The notes under the pieces are model-generated. The model made no database searches and had not been told where the DNA came from. It worked only from the letters and a program-made list of their open reading frames with translations. Shown here piece by piece: positions 28,294 to 36,988 of a DNA stretch of 64,000 nucleotides. Position 1 is the first letter of the stretch; every line of letters starts with the position of its first letter. The stretch covers positions 1 through 64,000 of the forward strand of contig NZ_JAUQOP010000005.1 in assembly GCF_030580855.1 (NCBI RefSeq), written 5' to 3'. The translations under genes were made by a program, and so were the position numbers. Source of the DNA: Pseudomonas citrullilanati. GTDB lineage: Bacteria; Pseudomonadota; Gammaproteobacteria; Pseudomonadales; Pseudomonadaceae.

Positions 28294-28614
28294 GTTCGGA
28301 TCCTGCGTAACGGTTCGCTGTTGCACGCCACATCAGGGAGGCTCTAGTCCAGGCCTTTGAGGCGTAATGGGTATGTCAGGCAGGGTGTTTTCGAGCGCTG
28401 CCCGGCGGATGATTGACGTCAAATGTTCGTCGAAATACGTCATTGCAGGTTCTGTGCCTGAGGTGGGTGACCGTTAGTCGGCTATTTCGGGCTTTGTCTG
28501 GATGATGGCGTGATGACACCTACTGCTTTTCAAAATCCCGGTCTAGAGTGAGATCTCAGTATTTGTCCGTTTTATTTGTGAAAAGCGGACGTGGCGCCTG
28601 ATAAGAGAAGCAGC
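28294..28614. other. Divergent intergenic region, PL7 copy B / GGDEF-EAL gene
   Basis: About 320 bases of promoter space. It holds TGACCGTTAGTCGGCTATTT near 28470, similar to the block upstream of PL7 copy A. Nothing else recognised. Confidence 0.45.
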
Positions 28615-30738
28615 ATGGAATGCGCGCAACCTACGCTTGGCGAAGACAACTCTGTCCTTTTGATTGTTGATGACTACCCCGAAAACCTGCTCAGCATGCG
28701 AGCGCTGTTGCAGCGTCAGGATTGGCAGGTGATGACGGCGGCCTCGGGTGTCGAGGCCCTCAACCTGCTGCTCGAACACGACATCGATCTGGTGCTGTTG
28801 GATGTGCAGATGCCCGACATGGACGGTTTCGAAGTGGCGCGCCTGATGCGCGGCAGCCAACGTACGCGGCTCACGCCGATCATTTTCCTGACCGCCAACG
28901 AACAATCCCAGGATGCGGTGATCAAGGGCTACGCCAGTGGCGCCGTGGATTACCTGTTCAAGCCCTTCGACCCGCAGATTCTCAAGCCCAAAGTCCAGGC
29001 GCTGCTGGAGCACCAGCGCAATCGCCGGGCCTTGCAGCGCCTGAGCCAGGACCTGGAGGCGGCCAGGGCCTTCAACGCCTCGGTGCTGGATAACGCTGCC
29101 GAAGGGATCCTGGTGGTGGACGAGAACGGCTGCATTCGCTTCGCCAATCCGTCCACCTGTCGCTTGCTCAACGCGACGGCGGAGCAGTTGCAGGGGCTGC
29201 CGTTGCTGGATTTCCTGCAAAAACCCCACATCCCCGATTGGGGCGAATCCGACATCTACTCGGCTTATTGCCGTGGGCAAACCTTGCGCCTGCACGATGC
29301 GGTATTGCGCACCGCCCCGGGCCAGCAGGTGTCGGTGGCATTGTCTTGTGCGCCATTACCCGTGGAGCAGAAGGCCATGGTGGTGACACTGCAGGACATG
29401 TCGGTGGTTCGCCACTTGCACCAGCAGCTCGAATACCAGGCGGTCACCGACCCGTTGACCGGATTGCTCAACCGGCGGGGGTTCTACCAGACCGCCGAGA
29501 ACCTGTTGATGCGCAGCGAACGCCTGGAAAGCAACTGGGTGCTGCTGTACCTGGACCTCGACGGCTTCAAGCGGGTCAACGACCTGCTCGGCCATGACGC
29601 CGGGGATCGCGTGTTGCGCTGGGTCTCGGAGCAGTTGAAGGCGTGCCTGCGGCCCTTCGACATCCTCGCCCGCCTGGGGGGAGACGAGTTCACCGCGCTG
29701 CTGGACCTGGAGTTCCCGGAGCAGGCGGCCAAGATCGCCGAGAAGCTCATCGAGCGCGTCGCGATCTGCCAGCAGATCGAAGGCATGGACGTGGCGCTCG
29801 GGGCCAGCATCGGCATTGCGACCTATCCCGATTGCGGCGCCAACCTCGACGGCCTGCTGCGGGCCTCCGACATCGCCATGTACGAGGCGAAGCGGGCCGG
29901 CCGCCAGCAATACCGTTTTTATGACCACGAAATGAACGGTCGAGCCCGTTCACGACTGATGCTCGAAGAAAGCGTGCGTTCGGCTATCGAGAATCGTGAA
30001 TTCAACCTGGTCTATCAGCCCCAGGTCAGTATCGGCGACGGCCGTATTCGCGGCTTCGAGGCGTTGCTGCGCTGGCAGCACCCGAGCGTCGGCGACGTGC
30101 CGCCCGGGCTGTTCCTGCCGTTGCTGGAGGAAGCGCGGTTGATCAGTCGGCTGGGCAGTTGGATCTACCACCGCAGCGGTGCCCAGCGCAAAGTCTGGGA
30201 ACGCAGGTTTCCCGACAACCTGGTGTTGGGGGTCAGCCTGAGCAGTACCCAGTTCGGCATGCCCAACCTGGTGACCGAGCTGCGCCAGGTGCTGGAGCGC
30301 CATGCCTTGAAACCCCGGCAACTGGAGGTCGAGGTGACCGAGGATGCGCTGGTGCGCAACCCTGACGAAACCCAGAAGCAACTGCGGCTGCTGCGTCACC
30401 TCGGGGTGCGGGTGGCCCTGGATGACTTCGGTTCCGGGCCGTGCTCGCTGGTGCACCTGCGTGACCTGGAACTCGACACCCTCAAGCTCGACCGGCACCT
30501 GATCGCCCGCCTGCCCGGCTCACCGCGGGACGCGGCGCTGGCCGCGTCGGTGATCGACCTGTGCCGCCAGTTGGGGTTGCGGGTGATTGCCGAAGGCGTC
30601 GAGACCGCCGAACAGTATCAATGGCTCAAGGCCCACGGCTGCGAGTACGTGCAGGGCTTTCTCGTGGCGCGGCCCCTGGTGGCGGACGACACCGATGCCT
30701 TTGCCGAGCCGTTCGACTGGAGCGCGGTAAAGAGCTGA
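28615..30738 (+). CDS. REC-PAS-GGDEF-EAL cyclic-di-GMP signalling protein
   Basis: 707 residues. N-terminal receiver (phospho-acceptor Asp63 in LLLDVQMPD, Lys116 in LFKPF), PAS (~152-270), diguanylate cyclase GGDEF intact at 355-359 with an RxxD inhibitory site (RPFD, 346-349) at the canonical 5-residue spacing, and EAL (EAL at 482-484, DDFG at 603-606, IAEGVET). The metal-binding Asn of the usual VNLS motif is Ser541 (VSLS), so the phosphodiesterase half may be weak or regulatory; a net diguanylate cyclase is plausible. The output is c-di-GMP, controlling biofilm and motility. A cognate kinase is not adjacent. Start ATG chosen over a GTG 8 codons upstream; neither has a strong ribosome-binding site. 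Divergent from the alginate lyase pair. Confidence 0.92.
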   Translation: MECAQPTLGEDNSVLLIVDDYPENLLSMRALLQRQDWQVMTAASGVEALNLLLEHDIDLVLLDVQMPDMDGFEVARLMRGSQRTRLTPIIFLTANEQSQDAVIKGYASGAVDYLFKPFDPQILKPKVQALLEHQRNRRALQRLSQDLEAARAFNASVLDNAAEGILVVDENGCIRFANPSTCRLLNATAEQLQGLPLLDFLQKPHIPDWGESDIYSAYCRGQTLRLHDAVLRTAPGQQVSVALSCAPLPVEQKAMVVTLQDMSVVRHLHQQLEYQAVTDPLTGLLNRRGFYQTAENLLMRSERLESNWVLLYLDLDGFKRVNDLLGHDAGDRVLRWVSEQLKACLRPFDILARLGGDEFTALLDLEFPEQAAKIAEKLIERVAICQQIEGMDVALGASIGIATYPDCGANLDGLLRASDIAMYEAKRAGRQQYRFYDHEMNGRARSRLMLEESVRSAIENREFNLVYQPQVSIGDGRIRGFEALLRWQHPSVGDVPPGLFLPLLEEARLISRLGSWIYHRSGAQRKVWERRFPDNLVLGVSLSSTQFGMPNLVTELRQVLERHALKPRQLEVEVTEDALVRNPDETQKQLRLLRHLGVRVALDDFGSGPCSLVHLRDLELDTLKLDRHLIARLPGSPRDAALAASVIDLCRQLGLRVIAEGVETAEQYQWLKAHGCEYVQGFLVARPLVADDTDAFAEPFDWSAVKS

Positions 30739-30779
30739 ATTCGCTACACTGGCGGCCTCCTTCACTGTGTTGCCGCCCG

Positions 30780-31283
30780 ATGACCGCGCTCAAGTACCTC
30801 CAGGCCTATCCGCCCGCCCTACAAGCCCAGGTGCAGCAACTGATCGCCCAGGATCGCCTGGGCGACTACCTGCAGCAGCGCTATCCCGACCGGCATTCGA
30901 TCCAGAGCGACAAGGCCCTGTACGGCTATGCGCTGGACCTCAAGCAGCAGTACCTGCGTAACGCCCCGGCCATCGACAAGGTGCTGTTCGACAACCGCCT
31001 GGACCTGACCCATCGCGCCCTCGGCCTGCACACCAGCGTTTCACGGGTGCAGGGCGGCAAGCTCAAGGCCAAGAAGGAAATCCGCATCGCCGCGCTGTTC
31101 AAGGAGGCGGCGCCCGAGTTCCTGCGGATGATCGTCGTGCACGAACTGGCGCACTTCAAGGAGTCGGACCACAACAAGGCGTTCTACCAACTCTGCGAGC
31201 ACATGCTGCCGGGGTATCACCAATTGGAATTCGACCTGCGGGTGTACCTGACCTGGCGGGACCTGCAACCTCACAAGGAATGA
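30780..31283 (+). CDS. YgjP-like zinc metallopeptidase domain protein
   Basis: A 167-residue soluble protein with HELAH (121-125) and a further His at 131 (ESDHNKAFYQL), the H-E-x-x-H...H zinc site of the YgjP/WLM (DUF45) family. These are small minigluzincins of unknown substrate in most bacteria. It begins 41 bases after the GGDEF-EAL gene and ends 4 bases before the winged-helix gene, so at least the last two probably form an operon. Confidence 0.83.
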   Translation: MTALKYLQAYPPALQAQVQQLIAQDRLGDYLQQRYPDRHSIQSDKALYGYALDLKQQYLRNAPAIDKVLFDNRLDLTHRALGLHTSVSRVQGGKLKAKKEIRIAALFKEAAPEFLRMIVVHELAHFKESDHNKAFYQLCEHMLPGYHQLEFDLRVYLTWRDLQPHKE

Positions 31284-31287
31284 TCGG

Positions 31288-31584
31288 ATGGATGTCAGCA
31301 AGACCAAGACCAGCTTCTACCGGCGCTTGTACGTGGCGTACCTGATCGACAGTGGCGTGGCCAGCAGCATCCCCGCGCTCACCGAAGTCACCGGCATGCC
31401 CCGGCGCACCGCCCAGGACACCGTCGCGGCGTTGGCGGACCTGGACATCGTCTGCGAATTCGAACAACAACAGGGCGCCCGCAATCATGCCGGGGGGTAT
31501 CGGATACGCGACTGGGGCGCGATCGATCGGCGCTGGATCGAGGAGAACCTGCAGCGGATCAAGGCGGTGCTCGAGTATCCCTGA
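31288..31584 (+). CDS. Small winged-helix DNA-binding protein
   Basis: 98 residues, beginning MDVSKTKTSFYRRLYVAYLI. A helix-turn-helix is visible at about 27-50 (SIPALTEVTGMPRRTAQDTVAAL), followed by a wing-like segment (ADLDIVCEFEQQQGARNHAGGYRI). It looks like the conserved Pseudomonas winged-helix proteins of unknown target. Its ATG is 5 bases after the metallopeptidase stop codon, which suggests translational coupling; a metallopeptidase next to a small regulator is a pairing of possible functional meaning, but no known system fits. Confidence 0.75.
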   Translation: MDVSKTKTSFYRRLYVAYLIDSGVASSIPALTEVTGMPRRTAQDTVAALADLDIVCEFEQQQGARNHAGGYRIRDWGAIDRRWIEENLQRIKAVLEYP

Positions 31585-31607
31585 AGATCGTTGCCTGGGC
31601 TGGCCCT

Positions 31608-31680
31608 ATCGCGAGCAGGCTCGCTCCCACAGTCGATCGCGGTTCACCGCGACCCCTGTGGGAGCGAGCTCGCTCGCGAT
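31608..31680. repeat. REPIN between winged-helix gene and elaA
   Basis: Inverted REP pair (ATCGCGAGCAGGCTCGCTCC and TGTGGGAGCGAGCTCGCTCG), ending 8 bases from the elaA stop codon in the convergent gap. Confidence 0.92.
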
Positions 31681-31687
31681 GGCGTCC

Positions 31688-32140
31688 TCAAGGCCGGTGC
31701 ATGCCAATGTGTGGAATCCCGTCTTCCAGGTACTCCACGCCCACCGCCTGGAACCCATACCGCCCGTAATACCCTTGCAGATGCGCCTGGGCCGACAGCG
31801 AGATCGACGTGCCCGGCCAGTGCTTCTCGGCCTGCTTGAGGCCTTTCTCCATCAGCGTGTGGCCCAGGCCCTGGCCCCGGGCCTGCGGCGCGATGATCAC
31901 GCGCCCGATCACCACGTCGCTGTTTTGCGAGTGCGGGTCGAGCAGGCGAAGGTAGGCCACCAGTTGGTTGTCCTGCCACGCCATGAGGTGGCAGGTGTCG
32001 CCTTCCAGGTCGAGGCCGTCGACGTCCGGATAGGCGCAATTCTGCTCGACGACGAACACGTCGGCGCGCAATTTGAGAATGGCGTACAGCTGTTCCTTGC
32101 TCAGGTCACTGTGATGTTTGCAGACCCAATCGATGTCCAT
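31688..32140 (-). CDS. elaA: GNAT-family N-acetyltransferase ElaA
   Basis: 150 residues matching the ElaA subgroup of GNAT acetyltransferases: LYAILKLRADVFVVEQNC (N-terminal helix and strand typical of ElaA), then the acetyl-CoA pyrophosphate loop IAPQARGQGLGHTLM (R/Q-x-x-G-x-G/A) and the C-terminal YYGRYGFQAVGVEYLEDGIPHIGM. It transfers an acetyl group from acetyl-CoA to an unknown amine or protein. GAGGAAA precedes the ATG. Confidence 0.88.
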   Translation of the reverse strand: MDIDWVCKHHSDLSKEQLYAILKLRADVFVVEQNCAYPDVDGLDLEGDTCHLMAWQDNQLVAYLRLLDPHSQNSDVVIGRVIIAPQARGQGLGHTLMEKGLKQAEKHWPGTSISLSAQAHLQGYYGRYGFQAVGVEYLEDGIPHIGMHRP

Positions 32141-32400
32141 TTTTTGAATTTCCTCAAGAACCTGATGCCGATATTAAGCGGGCTTTGCCTGGAAGTCTCT
32201 GTGTGCGTCGACTGGAAAAAATTGTGACAAGGGCCAAAATGCCATCATCGGCCTCTCGCTCTGCTGTCTTCTTTGTGTAATCTTCGTTTCAACCTGCGCA
32301 GCGGCTTCAATGAGCTAATGTTAGGACCGGATATCTTAGGGATCGCCTTTGAGTTTCGGCTAAAAACAAACCGGGATTTGAACCCGTCAAGGATGTTGGC

Positions 32401-33138
32401 ATGCCGCGATTGCATCGAGCTCTTGCTTTGGTCGGGTTGCTGTTGCTGAGCCACAACGTCTGCGCGCAGAAGTTGCGCCTGGTGGCCGATGGCTGGCCGC
32501 CCTTTACCGACGCCACGCTGGTCAATGGCGGACTGGCGACCGATATCGTCAGCACCGCCCTGGCGCGGGCCGGGTATGCCACGGAGTTCGAGCAGGTGCC
32601 CTGGGCCCGGGCGATGCTGGGTGTCAGCGAAGGCCGCTACGATGTGCTGATCAACGCCTGGTACAGCGAGGAACGCACCCGCATTGGCCAGTTCTCGGCC
32701 GAGTACCTGGTCAATCGCGTGCGCTTCATCAAGCGCAAGGACACCCCCATCGAATACGACGACCTGCAGCAACTGCACGTGTATCCGATTGCCGTGGTTC
32801 GCGGTTATGCCTATTCCAGGGCGTTCGATGACGACCCGCAGATGCAGAAGGTCCCGGTGCACAGCTTTGCCATGGCGGTGCGCATGCTGGCCGCCGATCG
32901 GGTGAAACTGACCCTGGAGGATGAGTTCGTCGCCCGTTACTACCTGTCTCGCGAATCCCCCAAGGTGCGCAACGCCGTGGAATTCCTGCCCAAGCCGCTG
33001 AGCGAGAACAGCTTGCACATCCTGGTCAGCCTGAAGAACCCGGAGCACGAGCAGATCGTGGCGGGGTTCGACCGTGAGATCGCGGCGATGAAAGCCGATG
33101 GCAGCTATGAGCGGATATTGAAGCAGCACGGAATGTGA
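32401..33138 (+). CDS. Periplasmic solute-binding protein (SBP_bac_3 type)
   Basis: 245 residues with a signal peptide (MPRLHRALALVGLLLLSHNVCA, cut before QKLRLV). The type-2 periplasmic-binding fold follows: ADGWPPFTD, GGLATDIVSTALARAGY, VPWARAMLGVSEGRYDVLINAWYSEERT. No transporter components lie near, so it is another orphan receptor, similar in style to the one at 2.3-3.1 kb. Ligand unknown, possibly an amino acid. AAGGATG lies 6 bases before the ATG. Confidence 0.82.
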   Translation: MPRLHRALALVGLLLLSHNVCAQKLRLVADGWPPFTDATLVNGGLATDIVSTALARAGYATEFEQVPWARAMLGVSEGRYDVLINAWYSEERTRIGQFSAEYLVNRVRFIKRKDTPIEYDDLQQLHVYPIAVVRGYAYSRAFDDDPQMQKVPVHSFAMAVRMLAADRVKLTLEDEFVARYYLSRESPKVRNAVEFLPKPLSENSLHILVSLKNPEHEQIVAGFDREIAAMKADGSYERILKQHGM

Positions 33139-33169
33139 GATGGGGGATCGAGTGGCCTGGACTGGCCTC

Positions 33170-33236
33170 TTCGCGAGCAGGCTCGCTCCCACATCTGCAC
33201 TGAGTACGCCTGTGGGAGCGAGCCTGCTCGCGAAGG
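33170..33236. repeat. REPIN between solute-binding protein and YccS-like gene
   Basis: Inverted REP pair (TTCGCGAGCAGGCTCGCTCC and TGTGGGAGCGAGCCTGCTCG) in the convergent gap. Confidence 0.92.
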
Positions 33237-33260
33237 GGCCAACCCATCCACCTCCACTTT

Positions 33261-35444
33261 CTAATCCGCGCCAGTCTCCTTGACCAAGTGCGCCGCCAGG
33301 GTACGCAACGGTCCCAACTGACGGCAGATCAACGCCAGTTGCGTCTGCACCAGCCGCTGGCCTTCGTCGATCTCGTCGGGCATTTGCTCGAGGGCGTTGG
33401 CCAGCGCTTCTTCTTCGTCGCTTTGCACCGCGATCGGTTGCTTGCTCGCCAGGCCCTGGGCGATTTCATCGATGCTGGCCGCCAGTGTCACCCCCGCACC
33501 GTCGATCAGATGTTCGCGCACCTGCGCCGGCAGCTCGGTGCCCCGGTGGGCGCCCAGGCCTGAGAGGTAGCTGAGCAGGGTGTGGGACAGCACCAGGAAG
33601 CGGAACCCCACGTCGGCTTCCTTACGGAAATGCCCCGGTTCCATCAGCATGTTGGCCAGGGTGGTGGACAGGGCCGCGTCGGCGTTGTGGGCATTGCGCC
33701 GGGCCAGGCGGTAGGCCAGGTCATCGCTTTTGCCGGCGGCGTACTGCTGCATGATCTGGCGCAGGTAGATGCTGTTGCACGTCAGCGTGTTGGCCAGCAC
33801 CTTGTTCAGTCGCCGGCCTTGCCAGTCCGGCAGGAACAGGAACACCGCCAGCCCGGCGATCAGGCTGCCGAGCAGGGTATCGAACAGCCGTGGCAGCAAC
33901 AGGCCGTAGCCATCGCCCACCTGGTTGAAGCAGAACAGCACCATGATGGTGATCGCGGCCGTCGCCAGGGTGTAGCGGGTCGTGCGGTTGGTGAAGAACA
34001 CCACCCCGGCGGCAATGGCGAAGCACGATTGCACCAGCGGGTTGGGGAACAGGTCGAACAGCGCCCAGGCCACGGTCAGGCCAATGGCGGTGCCGATGAT
34101 CCGCTGGCCGAGCTTGCGCCGGGTGGCGCCGTAGTTCGGTTGGCAGACGAACAGCGTGGTGAGGATGATCCAGTAACCCTGGGACGGGTGGATCATGTGC
34201 ACCACGGCGTAGCCGACGCTCAGGGCCAGGGGCAGGCGCAGGGCATGGCGGAACAGCAGCGAGGTCGGCGTGAACTGGGTGCGCAGGCGTAGCCAGACGT
34301 CCTTGAGGTTGCGCGGCGAGCGGTCCAGCAGGCTGCTGTCGGTGGCGTCGGCCAGGGCGTCGGGGTTGCTGGCGTCGCTGAGCAGGCGGTCCATGGTCGC
34401 GAGGTTCACCGACAGCGCTCGCAGCGAGCGCAGCAGGCCACGCCAGGCCGGGTTGCTCTGGATCCGCAGGTGTTCCAGGGACGCGTGCAGGTCGTTGAGG
34501 GCTTCGGCGAAGGTGTCGTCGTAGACGAACGGCTGGCGCAACTGGATCGATTCGCCCAGGGCCTGGCAGGCCTTGCCCTGCTGGCGCAGCAAGCGCTGGC
34601 AACGGAACAGCACGTCACTGTGGAAGAACGCCTCGGCCAGGGCGTTGTAGGGGTAATGGGAAGAACTGGCGCGTTCGTGGATGTCCTGGGCCAGGAAATA
34701 CAGCTTCAGGTAGCGGCTGACCTTCGACCCCGGCCGGCCATTGCCGACACGATGCAGGATGATCTCCTTGGCGCTGTTGAGCGCGGCGACCACCCGGCCG
34801 TTCTGCTGGGCCAGTTCCAGGCGTCGCGCCTCGATGTCCAGTTGGCGGATCGGTTCGAGCAGCGACGATTTGAGCTTCAGGTAGCGCCCCAGCTCGCGAA
34901 ACAGCCGCGCCAGGCTCTGTTGCACCGGCTGGTTGGAAAACAACGCATGCCATAGCACCGAGAGCAGGCCGTACCACGCCGCGCCGGCCACCAGCAGCGA
35001 GGGTTCGTGCCAGAAGTCGGTGACCGCGCCACCGCGCTGGTCCACGCCGATTACCGTGTAGACCGACAGGATCAAGGTGGCCGAGGCGATCGCCCCATAG
35101 CGTTCGCCCAGGGCGCCGAGCATGGTCAGGCCGAAGCTCGCCAGGGCCAGGGCGATGATGAACAGGACTGGATACGGGAACAGCAACTCCACCGACAGGG
35201 CCGCGACGGTGAAGCACACCAGGGTGACGACCAGGGCGTTGAGGCGACCCTGCCAACTGTCGTCGGTCTCGGCCAGGGCGCTGGCGATGATGCCCAGGAA
35301 CAATGGGATCAGCAGCCCCATTTCATCCAGGTACCAGCACAGCCCCATGCTGCCGGTCAGGGCGATGAACACCCGCACGCTGTAACTGAACTTATCCAAC
35401 GCCCAAAGGCGACGCAAAGACTGGCTAAACGAGGTCGATGACAT
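33261..35444 (-). CDS. YccS/FUSC-family inner-membrane protein
   Basis: 727 residues. An N-terminal membrane block of about six segments (VRVFIALTGSMGLCWYLDEMGLLIPLFLGIIASALAETDDSW... ) is followed by a large soluble helical domain (~residues 170-390). A second FUSC-type membrane block follows (LPLALSVGYAVVHMIHPSQGYWIILTTLFVCQPNYGATRRKLGQRIIGT), then a C-terminal soluble region. This is the YccS/YhfK arrangement, related to AaeB and fusaric-acid efflux proteins; the substrate is unknown. Start MSSTSFSQSLRRLW is the one common in relatives; the ribosome-binding site is weak. Confidence 0.87.
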   Translation of the reverse strand: MSSTSFSQSLRRLWALDKFSYSVRVFIALTGSMGLCWYLDEMGLLIPLFLGIIASALAETDDSWQGRLNALVVTLVCFTVAALSVELLFPYPVLFIIALALASFGLTMLGALGERYGAIASATLILSVYTVIGVDQRGGAVTDFWHEPSLLVAGAAWYGLLSVLWHALFSNQPVQQSLARLFRELGRYLKLKSSLLEPIRQLDIEARRLELAQQNGRVVAALNSAKEIILHRVGNGRPGSKVSRYLKLYFLAQDIHERASSSHYPYNALAEAFFHSDVLFRCQRLLRQQGKACQALGESIQLRQPFVYDDTFAEALNDLHASLEHLRIQSNPAWRGLLRSLRALSVNLATMDRLLSDASNPDALADATDSSLLDRSPRNLKDVWLRLRTQFTPTSLLFRHALRLPLALSVGYAVVHMIHPSQGYWIILTTLFVCQPNYGATRRKLGQRIIGTAIGLTVAWALFDLFPNPLVQSCFAIAAGVVFFTNRTTRYTLATAAITIMVLFCFNQVGDGYGLLLPRLFDTLLGSLIAGLAVFLFLPDWQGRRLNKVLANTLTCNSIYLRQIMQQYAAGKSDDLAYRLARRNAHNADAALSTTLANMLMEPGHFRKEADVGFRFLVLSHTLLSYLSGLGAHRGTELPAQVREHLIDGAGVTLAASIDEIAQGLASKQPIAVQSDEEEALANALEQMPDEIDEGQRLVQTQLALICRQLGPLRTLAAHLVKETGAD

Positions 35445-35569
35445 GAAGTGCACGGGCCTGACGGGCAATGACGCTAAATTGAGGCAGTAATGACGCCGAC
35501 GCAATGGGGGCGATCACATCTGGCAGCAAAAAAGTGTTCCGGCATGCGAAGGACACCTCCACCTCTGTG

Positions 35570-35605
35570 GGGGGGGGGTTTATCCCCTCGCCCCAAAAGC
35601 AGGTA
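35570..35605. repeat. Degenerate copy of the GGGGATAAATCCCC-type repeat
   Basis: GGGTTTATCCCCTCGCCCC matches one arm of the second intergenic repeat family seen at 45.3 and 61.3 kb. No inverted partner nearby. Confidence 0.5.
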
Positions 35606-35620
35606 CAACATGGGGCGGGC

Positions 35621-36799
35621 TTAGACGTACTGCGCCGCCGCATAGCCCGATGCCCAGGCCCATTGGAAGTTGAACCCGCCCAGGTGCCCGGTGACGTCGA
35701 GCACTTCGCCGATGAAGTACAGGCCGGGGCTCTTCAGCGACTCCATGGTCTTGGACGAGACTTCCCGGGTGTCGACGCCGCCCAGGGTCACTTCGGCGGT
35801 GCGGTAGCCTTCGGTGCCGGCCGGGATGACCTTCCAGCTCGCCAGTTTCTCGGCGATGTCCGCCAGTTCCGCGTGGGTGTATTGCTTCATGGGCTTGGAG
35901 ACGAACCAGGTGTCGGCCAGCAGGTTGGCCATTTTCCTGGTGAACAACTCGCCGAGCAGGGTCTTGAGTTCGCTGTTGGGGCGTTCGGCCTGTTGCTGTT
36001 GCAGCCACTGCGGCACGTCGTGGTCCGGCAGCAGGTTGATCTGCACGGTGTCCCCCGGCTCCCAGAACGAGGAAATCTGCAGGATCGCCGGGCCACTCAG
36101 GCCGCGATGGGTGAACAGGATGTTCTCGCGAAAACCCTGCCCGTTGCAGCTCACCAGGCAATCCACCGAGGTGCCCGACAGTTCGCTGCACACAGTCTTG
36201 AGCTGGTCGGTGATGGTGAACGGCACCAGGCCGGCGCGGGTTGGCAGCAACTGGTGGCCGAACTGCTTGGCCACTTGATAGCCGAAGCCGGTCGCTCCCA
36301 GGGTCGGGATCGACAGCCCGCCCGTGGCGATCACCAACGATTGGCAGTCGACGGCGCCGAGGGTGGTTTGCAGGCGGTAGCCGCCGTCGGTTTTTTCGAT
36401 CTGCGTGATCGATGTGTCCAGGTGCAGGCTGACGCCGGCCTGGTCGCACTCCTCCAGGAGCATGGCGAGGATGTCGCTGGATTTGTTATCGCAGAACAAC
36501 TGGCCGAGTTTCTTCTCGTGGTAGGGCACGCCGTGCTTGGCCACCAGGGCGATGAAATCCCATTGGGTGTAGCGGGCCAGGGCGGATTTGCAGAAGTGCG
36601 GGTTCTGCGAGAGGAAATTGGCCGGCTCGGTGTACAGGTTGGTGAAATTGCAGCGTCCACCGCCGGACATGAGGATTTTCTTGCCGGCCTTGTTGGCGTG
36701 GTCCAGCAACAGCACCTCGCGTCCACGGGCGGCGGCGGTCAGCGCGCACATCAGGCCTGCGGCGCCAGCGCCAATGATCACGACTTCGGTAGAGCGCAC
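35621..36799 (-). CDS. HI0933/YhiN-family FAD-dependent oxidoreductase
   Basis: 392 residues. The N-terminal dinucleotide-binding loop VVIIGAGAAGLMCALTAAARGREVLLLDH is followed by the family signature GKKILMSGGGRCNFTN, then SLVIATGGLSIPTLGATGFGYQVA and a C-terminal EVLDVTGHLGGFNFQWAWASGYAA. These are cytoplasmic flavoproteins of unsettled role in the BaiN/YhiN group. A GTG start is chosen because GAGGGG lies 8 bases upstream; the open frame extends 11 codons further to another GTG. Confidence 0.88.
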   Translation of the reverse strand: MRSTEVVIIGAGAAGLMCALTAAARGREVLLLDHANKAGKKILMSGGGRCNFTNLYTEPANFLSQNPHFCKSALARYTQWDFIALVAKHGVPYHEKKLGQLFCDNKSSDILAMLLEECDQAGVSLHLDTSITQIEKTDGGYRLQTTLGAVDCQSLVIATGGLSIPTLGATGFGYQVAKQFGHQLLPTRAGLVPFTITDQLKTVCSELSGTSVDCLVSCNGQGFRENILFTHRGLSGPAILQISSFWEPGDTVQINLLPDHDVPQWLQQQQAERPNSELKTLLGELFTRKMANLLADTWFVSKPMKQYTHAELADIAEKLASWKVIPAGTEGYRTAEVTLGGVDTREVSSKTMESLKSPGLYFIGEVLDVTGHLGGFNFQWAWASGYAAAQYV

Positions 36800-36856
36800 A
36801 GCGGTGTTCCCCTCACAAAATTCTAATTTCACCGACGATCACTGTGGGCGCGGGCT

Positions 36857-36945
36857 GTGTGGGAGCAAAGCTGGCTCGCGATCCAGGCGCTGCGGTCCTC
36901 AAGAGACCGCGGCGTTTTCATCGCGGGCAAGCCTTGCTCCCACAC
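36857..36945. repeat. REPIN between flavoprotein gene and dbpA
   Basis: Inverted REP pair, one arm degenerate (GTGGGAGCAAAGCTGGCTCG) and one standard (ATCGCGGGCAAGCCTTGCTC). Extra REP fragments flank it at 36842 and 36944. Confidence 0.85.
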
Positions 36946-36988
36946 AGCCCGCTCCCACAAGGGGATCTTTCGTTGGATGGAAGATCGC

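Noticed and set aside
32365..32375. AAAAACAA, which resembles a Crc/Hfq catabolite-repression (AANAANAA) motif upstream of the 32401 gene
   Set aside because: The motif is short, expected by chance in A-rich leaders, and lies ~25 bases from the start codon rather than at the ribosome-binding site.
32366..32395. GGGATTTGAACCC, which looks like the T-arm of a tRNA read on the minus strand
   Set aside because: No D-arm, anticodon arm or acceptor stem can be built around it, and it sits in the leader of a solute-binding protein gene. It is probably chance or a very old remnant.
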